From the NCBI GenBank assembly GCA_016710635.1, contig JADJVL010000001.1, positions 124,001 to 188,000 on the forward strand: a stretch of 64,000 nt of DNA, written 5' to 3'. Of this stretch, positions 60,398 through 64,000 are shown in pieces. How positions within the stretch are numbered: the first letter of the stretch is position 1; every line of letters begins with the position of its first letter. Both the position numbers and the translations under genes were made by a program. The notes below the pieces were generated by a model, which saw only the letters and a list, made by a program, of their open reading frames with translations, had not been told where the DNA came from and made no database searches. This DNA comes from Holophagaceae bacterium. GTDB taxonomy: Bacteria; Acidobacteriota; Holophagae; Holophagales; Holophagaceae.

Positions 60398-60450
60398 CGG
60401 ACTTCATCAAGAGGCGGATGCCTCACCCCCGAAGGGGCTGTGAAAGCGGG

Positions 60451-62559
60451 TTACTTCGCGCCCTTGGCCTTGGCGATGATCTCCTCGGCCACGTTGCGGG
60501 GGGCTTCCTCGTAGTGCGAGAACTGCATGGTGTAGGAGGCCCGGCCCTGGGTCATGGACCGCAGGGTCGTGGAGTAGGCGAACATCTCCGCGAGGGGCAC
60601 CTTGGCGGTGACGATCTTGGAGCCGCTGCGGTCTTCCATGTTCTCGATGCGGCCACGGCGGCTGTTCAGGTTGCCGATGACGTCGCCCATGTAGTCCTCG
60701 GGGGTCTCGACTTCCACCGCCATGATCGGCTCGAGGATCACGGGACCGGCCTTTTCGCAGCCTGACTTGAAGCCCATGGAGCCGGCGATCTTGAAGGCCA
60801 TTTCGTTGGAGTCCACGTCGTGGTAACTGCCGTCGTAGATGGTGACCTTGACGTCCACCACCGGGTAGCCCGCCAGGACGCCGCTCTCCAGGGCCTCCTG
60901 GATGCCCTGGTCCGTGGGCTTGATGTATTCCTTGGGCACGGTGCCGCCCTTGATCTTGTCGATGAACTCGTAGCCCTTGCCGGGCTCGTTGGGCTCGACG
61001 ATGAGCTTGACGTGGCCGTACTGGCCGCGGCCGCCGGACTGGCGGACGAACTTGCCCTCGGACTCGACCCGCTTGCGGATGGTCTCGCGGTAGGCGACCT
61101 GGGGCTTGCCCACGTTGGCCTCGACCTTGAACTCGCGCATCATGCGGTCGACGATGATCTCGAGGTGCAGCTCGCCCATGCCGGCGATGATGGTCTGGTT
61201 GGTCTCGGGATCGGTGTTGACCTTGAAGGTGGGGTCCTCCTGGGCCAGGCGGCCCAGGGCGATGCCCATCTTCTCCTGGTCGACCTTGGTCTTCGGCTCG
61301 ATGGCCACCGTGATCACGGGGTCCGGGAAGTCCATGGACTCGAGGATGACGGGGTGGTTCTCGTCGCAGATCGTCTGGCCCGTGAGCACGTCCTTGAGGC
61401 CCACCGCCGCGCCGATGTCGCCGGTGCGGACTTCGGTGATGTCCTCGCGCTTGTTGGCGTGCATCTGCAGGAGGCGGCCGATGCGCTCCTTGCGGCCCTT
61501 GGAGGCGTTGTAGACGCCGGAGCCGGCCTCGAGGACGCCCGAATAGGCGCGAATGAAGGCCAGGGAGCCCACGAAGGGATCCGCCATGATCTTGAAGATC
61601 AGGGCGCTGAAGGGCTCGGTGTCGTCGGCGCGGCGCTCGACCTCGTTGCCGTCCATGTCCACGCCCTTGATGGCCGGGATGTCCAGGGGCGACGGCATGT
61701 AGGAGACCACCGCGTCGAGCATGGGCTGCACGCCCTTGTTCTTGAAGGCGGAGCCGCAGGTCATGGGCGTGAACTGGAGCGAGATGCAGCCCTTGCGGAT
61801 GCCCTCGCGGATCTCGGCCTCGGTGAGGTCCTCGCCGCCGAGGTACTTCTCCATGAGGGTCTCGTCGGTCTCGGCCACCATCTCGATCATCTTCTCGCGC
61901 CACTCGTGGGCGGTCTCCACGAGGTCCGCGGGGATCTCGCCGTACACCACCTTGAAGCCCTTGTCGCCTTCGTCGAAGGTCAGGCCCTTCATGAGGACGA
62001 GGTCCACCACACCCTTGAAGTGCTCCTCGGCGCCGATGGGGATCTGGATCGGGCAGGGCTTCGCCTTCAGGCGGGTCTTCATCATCTCGATCACGCGGTA
62101 GAAGTCCGCGCCGGTGCGGTCCATCTTGTTCACGAAGGCCATGCGGGGCACGCCGTACTTGTCGGCCTGGCGCCACACGGTCTCGGACTGGGGCTGCACG
62201 CCGCCCACCGCGCAGAACACGGCGCATGCGCCGTCCAGCACGCGCAGGGAGCGCTCGACCTCGGCGGTGAAGTCCACGTGGCCGGGGGTGTCGATGATGT
62301 TGATGCGGTGCTCGATGTCCTTCTGCTGGCCCGTCTGAGGGGTCCAGACGGCCGTGATCGCCGCGGAGGTGATGGTGATGCCGCGTTCCTGCTCCTGCAC
62401 CATCCAGTCGGTGGTCGCGGCGCCTTCGTGCACCTCGCCGATCTTGTGGATCTTGCCGGTGTAGTAGAGGATGCGCTCCGTGGTCGTCGTCTTGCCCGCG
62501 TCGATGTGGGCCATGATGCCGATGTTGCGGTAGCGATCGAGGGGAGTCGTGCGGGCCAC
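60451..62559 (-). CDS. fusA: Elongation factor G
   Basis: 702 aa, GTG start with GGAGG 6 nt upstream. Translocation GTPase; also works with RRF in ribosome recycling. G1 AHIDAGKTTTTERI, switch GAATTDWMVQEQERGITITS, G3 DTPGHVDF, G4 NKMDRTGADF, then domains II-V with GMGELHLEIIVDRMMREFKV, GQYGHVKLIVEPNEPGKGYE and MTQGRASYTMQFSHYEEAP. The typical tuf gene does not follow. Confidence 0.98.
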   Translation of the reverse strand: MARTTPLDRYRNIGIMAHIDAGKTTTTERILYYTGKIHKIGEVHEGAATTDWMVQEQERGITITSAAITAVWTPQTGQQKDIEHRINIIDTPGHVDFTAEVERSLRVLDGACAVFCAVGGVQPQSETVWRQADKYGVPRMAFVNKMDRTGADFYRVIEMMKTRLKAKPCPIQIPIGAEEHFKGVVDLVLMKGLTFDEGDKGFKVVYGEIPADLVETAHEWREKMIEMVAETDETLMEKYLGGEDLTEAEIREGIRKGCISLQFTPMTCGSAFKNKGVQPMLDAVVSYMPSPLDIPAIKGVDMDGNEVERRADDTEPFSALIFKIMADPFVGSLAFIRAYSGVLEAGSGVYNASKGRKERIGRLLQMHANKREDITEVRTGDIGAAVGLKDVLTGQTICDENHPVILESMDFPDPVITVAIEPKTKVDQEKMGIALGRLAQEDPTFKVNTDPETNQTIIAGMGELHLEIIVDRMMREFKVEANVGKPQVAYRETIRKRVESEGKFVRQSGGRGQYGHVKLIVEPNEPGKGYEFIDKIKGGTVPKEYIKPTDQGIQEALESGVLAGYPVVDVKVTIYDGSYHDVDSNEMAFKIAGSMGFKSGCEKAGPVILEPIMAVEVETPEDYMGDVIGNLNSRRGRIENMEDRSGSKIVTAKVPLAEMFAYSTTLRSMTQGRASYTMQFSHYEEAPRNVAEEIIAKAKGAK

Positions 62560-62633
62560 GGCGGCCTCCTGATGGTTCAGTGCAGGGTTCGGTTCGGAAA
62601 GATCGGCAATCGTGACGCGGGCCCGGATACCGC

Positions 62634-62663
62634 AAAGAGGGGCCGCGCCTGCGGCCCCTCTTT
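62634..62663 (-). terminator. Strong hairpin between rpsG and fusA
   Basis: AAAGAGGGGCCGC, GCCT loop, GCGGCCCCTCTTT: perfect 13-bp stem 15 bp after the rpsG stop, with only a TTT end. It could cut or attenuate transcription from rpsL-rpsG into fusA. Confidence 0.7.
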
Positions 62664-62677
62664 GATCCGGTGGGGGA

Positions 62678-63148
62678 TTACCAGCGGAAGTGGGCGAACG
62701 CCTTGTTGGCTTCGGCCATCTTGTGGACGTCGTCCTTCTTCTTGATGGCGGCGCCGCGGAAGTTCATGGCGTCGAGGATCTCGCCGGCCAGCTTGTCGCG
62801 CATGGTGCGCTCGCCGCGGGAGGCGGAGTAGGTCTTCAGCCAGCGCATGGCCAGCGAGACGCGGCGGTTCTGGGGAACCTCCACGGGCACCTGGTAGGTG
62901 GCGCCGCCGACGCGGCGGGACTTGACCTCGACGGAGGGCTTGATGTTCGTCAGGGCCTTGGTGAAGGCTTCGAGGGCTTCTTCGCCGCTCTTCTTGGCGA
63001 CGATCTCGAGGGCGCCGTAGACGATGCGCTCGGCGGTGGCCTTCTTGCCGCGCTCCATGAGGATGTTCACGAACTTGGAGACGAGCAGGCTGTTGTAGAC
63101 GGGATCCGGGAGGATCTCACGCTTGGGAGGAGTGGAACGGCGGGACAT
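62678..63148 (-). CDS. rpsG: 30S ribosomal protein S7
   Basis: 156 aa. MSRRSTPPKREILPDPVYNS, VSKFVNILMERGKKATAERI, SRRVGGATYQVPVEVPQNRR and ERTMRDKLAGEILDAMNFRG. Nucleates the 30S head and contacts the E site. Follows rpsL by 14 bp. Confidence 0.98.
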   Translation of the reverse strand: MSRRSTPPKREILPDPVYNSLLVSKFVNILMERGKKATAERIVYGALEIVAKKSGEEALEAFTKALTNIKPSVEVKSRRVGGATYQVPVEVPQNRRVSLAMRWLKTYSASRGERTMRDKLAGEILDAMNFRGAAIKKKDDVHKMAEANKAFAHFRW

Positions 63149-63162
63149 GGTTCACCTTCTCC

Positions 63163-63552
63163 TTACTTCTTCGCCGCGCCGGCCTTAGGCCGCTTCGCGC
63201 CGTACTTGGAACGGGACTGGTTGCGGCCCGCGACGCCGGTGGCGTCCAGGGTTCCGCGGACCACGTGGTAGCGCACGCCGGGCAGATCCTTCACGCGGCC
63301 GCCGCGGATGAGCACGATGCTGTGCTCCTGCAGGTTGTGGCCCACGCCGGGGATGTAGGTCGTGCACTCGATGCCGTTGGTGAGCCGCACGCGGGCCACC
63401 TTGCGAAGGGCCGAGTTCGGCTTCTTCGGGGTGGTGGTGAAGACGCGCGTGCACACGCCGCGCTTCTGGGGGCACGAGTCGAGCGCGGGGCTCTTGGTCT
63501 TGTTGATGAAGGTCTTCCGCCCGTGGCGGATGAGCTGATTGATGGTTGGCAC
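63163..63552 (-). CDS. rpsL: 30S ribosomal protein S12
   Basis: 129 aa, GTG start with AGGAGG at 63558-63563. TINQLIRHGRKTFINKTKSP, CTRVFTTTPKKPNSALRKVA and GGRVKDLPGVRYHVVRGTLD. The lysines changed in streptomycin-resistant mutants (in TPKKPNS and GRVKDLPG) are the wild-type residues. Decoding-centre fidelity protein, first gene of the str operon. Confidence 0.98.
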   Translation of the reverse strand: MPTINQLIRHGRKTFINKTKSPALDSCPQKRGVCTRVFTTTPKKPNSALRKVARVRLTNGIECTTYIPGVGHNLQEHSIVLIRGGRVKDLPGVRYHVVRGTLDATGVAGRNQSRSKYGAKRPKAGAAKK

Positions 63553-63584
63553 ACCATCCTCCTAGAGAGGCCGCCCGGAATTGG

Positions 63585-63680
63585 ACCCCGGAACGGGGTT
63601 ATCGGCCTGGACCCGAGAGGTCGTCGGGAGCATGTCCCTCGACGTCGAGTGGATGAACAGACCAGCCCTGGACAGGGCCG
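63585..63680 (-). promoter_or_regulatory. rpsL leader with three hairpins
   Basis: GCCC..GGGC (63665-63678), the palindrome CTCGACGTCGAG (63638-63649) and ACCCCG-TTC-CGGGGT (63585-63599, minus-strand reading) lie between the promoter and rpsL. Similar in length and number of stems to the rpsJ leader. Confidence 0.45.
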
Positions 63681-63689
63681 GAATCTTCA

Positions 63690-63717
63690 AGGCTACCAGG
63701 GAGCCGCCTTGAGTCAA
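63690..63717 (-). promoter_or_regulatory. Promoter of the rpsL (str) operon
   Basis: On the minus strand TTGACT (63712-63717), 16-bp spacer, TAGCCT (63690-63695) followed by TGAAG. The -35 abuts the stop codon of the upstream gene. Confidence 0.65.
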
Positions 63718-64000
63718 TCAGGTATTCCCCGGACCAGGCGCTCCCGGGCCGGGCTCCTTCGCGGCAACTGGCGGGGCTGCGGGAGCGGGGCTGGCGGACG
63801 CCTCGGTCTTCGCCGCATCCGCGGCGGGCCCCTGTGCGGCCTCGCCTGCGGACGCCTTGGCGGGTCCCTCTCCATACCCGCCGGCGTACCAGCCCTGCCC
63901 GGCGAGCACGAAGGCGGTTCTGGAGATCAGCCGCTTCATGCCGCCGGGCGCTGCGCATGTGGGGCAGTCGTGCGCCTCGGGGGCGCCCACCGGCTGGATG
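63718..64000 (-). CDS. FmdB-type zinc-ribbon protein, N-terminus outside the window
   Basis: The visible 94 residues contain the second CxxC (DCPTCAAPGGMKRLIS) followed by RTAFVLAGQGWYAGGYGEGP, matching the end of the FmdB-family regulatory zinc ribbon (…CP.CG…RLIS..aF.lkGsGWy..dYg). The rest is an Ala/Pro/Gly-rich disordered tail. The first CxxC lies beyond position 64000. Function of the family is not established. Ends right against the rpsL promoter. Confidence 0.8.
   Translation of the reverse strand, partial: IQPVGAPEAHDCPTCAAPGGMKRLISRTAFVLAGQGWYAGGYGEGPAKASAGEAAQGPAADAAKTEASASPAPAAPPVAAKEPGPGAPGPGNT

Noticed and set aside
63163..63552. Streptomycin-resistance substitution in S12
   Set aside because: The relevant lysines in TPKKPNS and GRVKDLPG are wild type.

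Overview
The window is gene-dense, very GC-rich bacterial chromosome (third codon positions almost all G/C). Gram-negative traits are a lipoprotein with an LAGC lipobox, a GspG-like pseudopilin, a heptosyltransferase-like enzyme and periplasmic LysM/M23 and TlpA proteins. Together with the secY-adk-infA-rpmJ order, propeller sensors and many Ser/Thr kinases this fits Acidobacteriota, perhaps the Holophagae; that placement is inference, since no 16S rRNA is present. No rRNA, intact tRNA, CRISPR array, insertion sequence or prophage was seen.

Layout. 1-2.5 kb: end-truncated TPR protein and an RluA-type pseudouridine synthase with a 15-copy heptapeptide tail. 2.5-8.7 kb: an SDR enzyme, then a tightly coupled five-gene run: DapF/PhzF-fold protein, large ATP-grasp, nitroreductase, HExxH peptide beta-hydroxylase-like protein (frameshifted at a C6 run) and a second ATP-grasp. 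This looks like a small undescribed peptide or amino-acid modification pathway and is the best novelty candidate. 8.8-12.7 kb: MscL, two glycosyltransferases, TlpA-like protein, FolD. 12.8-18.1 kb: rimP-nusA-infB with promoter, possible leader attenuator and a strong terminator. 18.2-30 kb: HPPD, DinB-like, pseudopilin, ACT protein, HflX, several small unknowns, dihydrolipoyl dehydrogenase, acyl desaturase and a dicarboxylate symporter. 30-43 kb: a giant propeller-sensor/Ser-Thr kinase, phosphatase, MoaC, LysM-M23 peptidase, a large lipoprotein, PNP, DUF456 and DUF3810 proteins, and a kinase-Usp fusion coupled to a metallophosphoesterase. 43.8-45.5 kb: MHS-type transporter behind a long leader.

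45.5-63.6 kb, minus strand: the str-S10-spc-alpha ribosomal super-cluster in order rpsL, rpsG, fusA, rpsJ, rplC, rplD, rplW, rplB, rpsS, rplV, rpsC, rplP, rpmC, rpsQ, rplN, rplX, rplE, rpsN, rpsH, rplF, rplR, rpsE, rpmD, rplO, secY, adk, infA, rpmJ, rpsM, rpsK, rpsD, rpoA, rplQ. There is no tuf after fusA and no map after adk. Promoters are visible before rpsL and rpsJ, each followed by a leader of about 130 nt with three small hairpins. The rpsL and rimP promoters share the 11-mer TAGCCTTGAAG at the -10 region. The window ends inside an FmdB-type zinc-ribbon gene.

Together the window holds core translation and transcription machinery, envelope functions, O2-using enzymes (HPPD, desaturase, probable 2-oxoglutarate-type hydroxylase) and one compact candidate biosynthetic locus.
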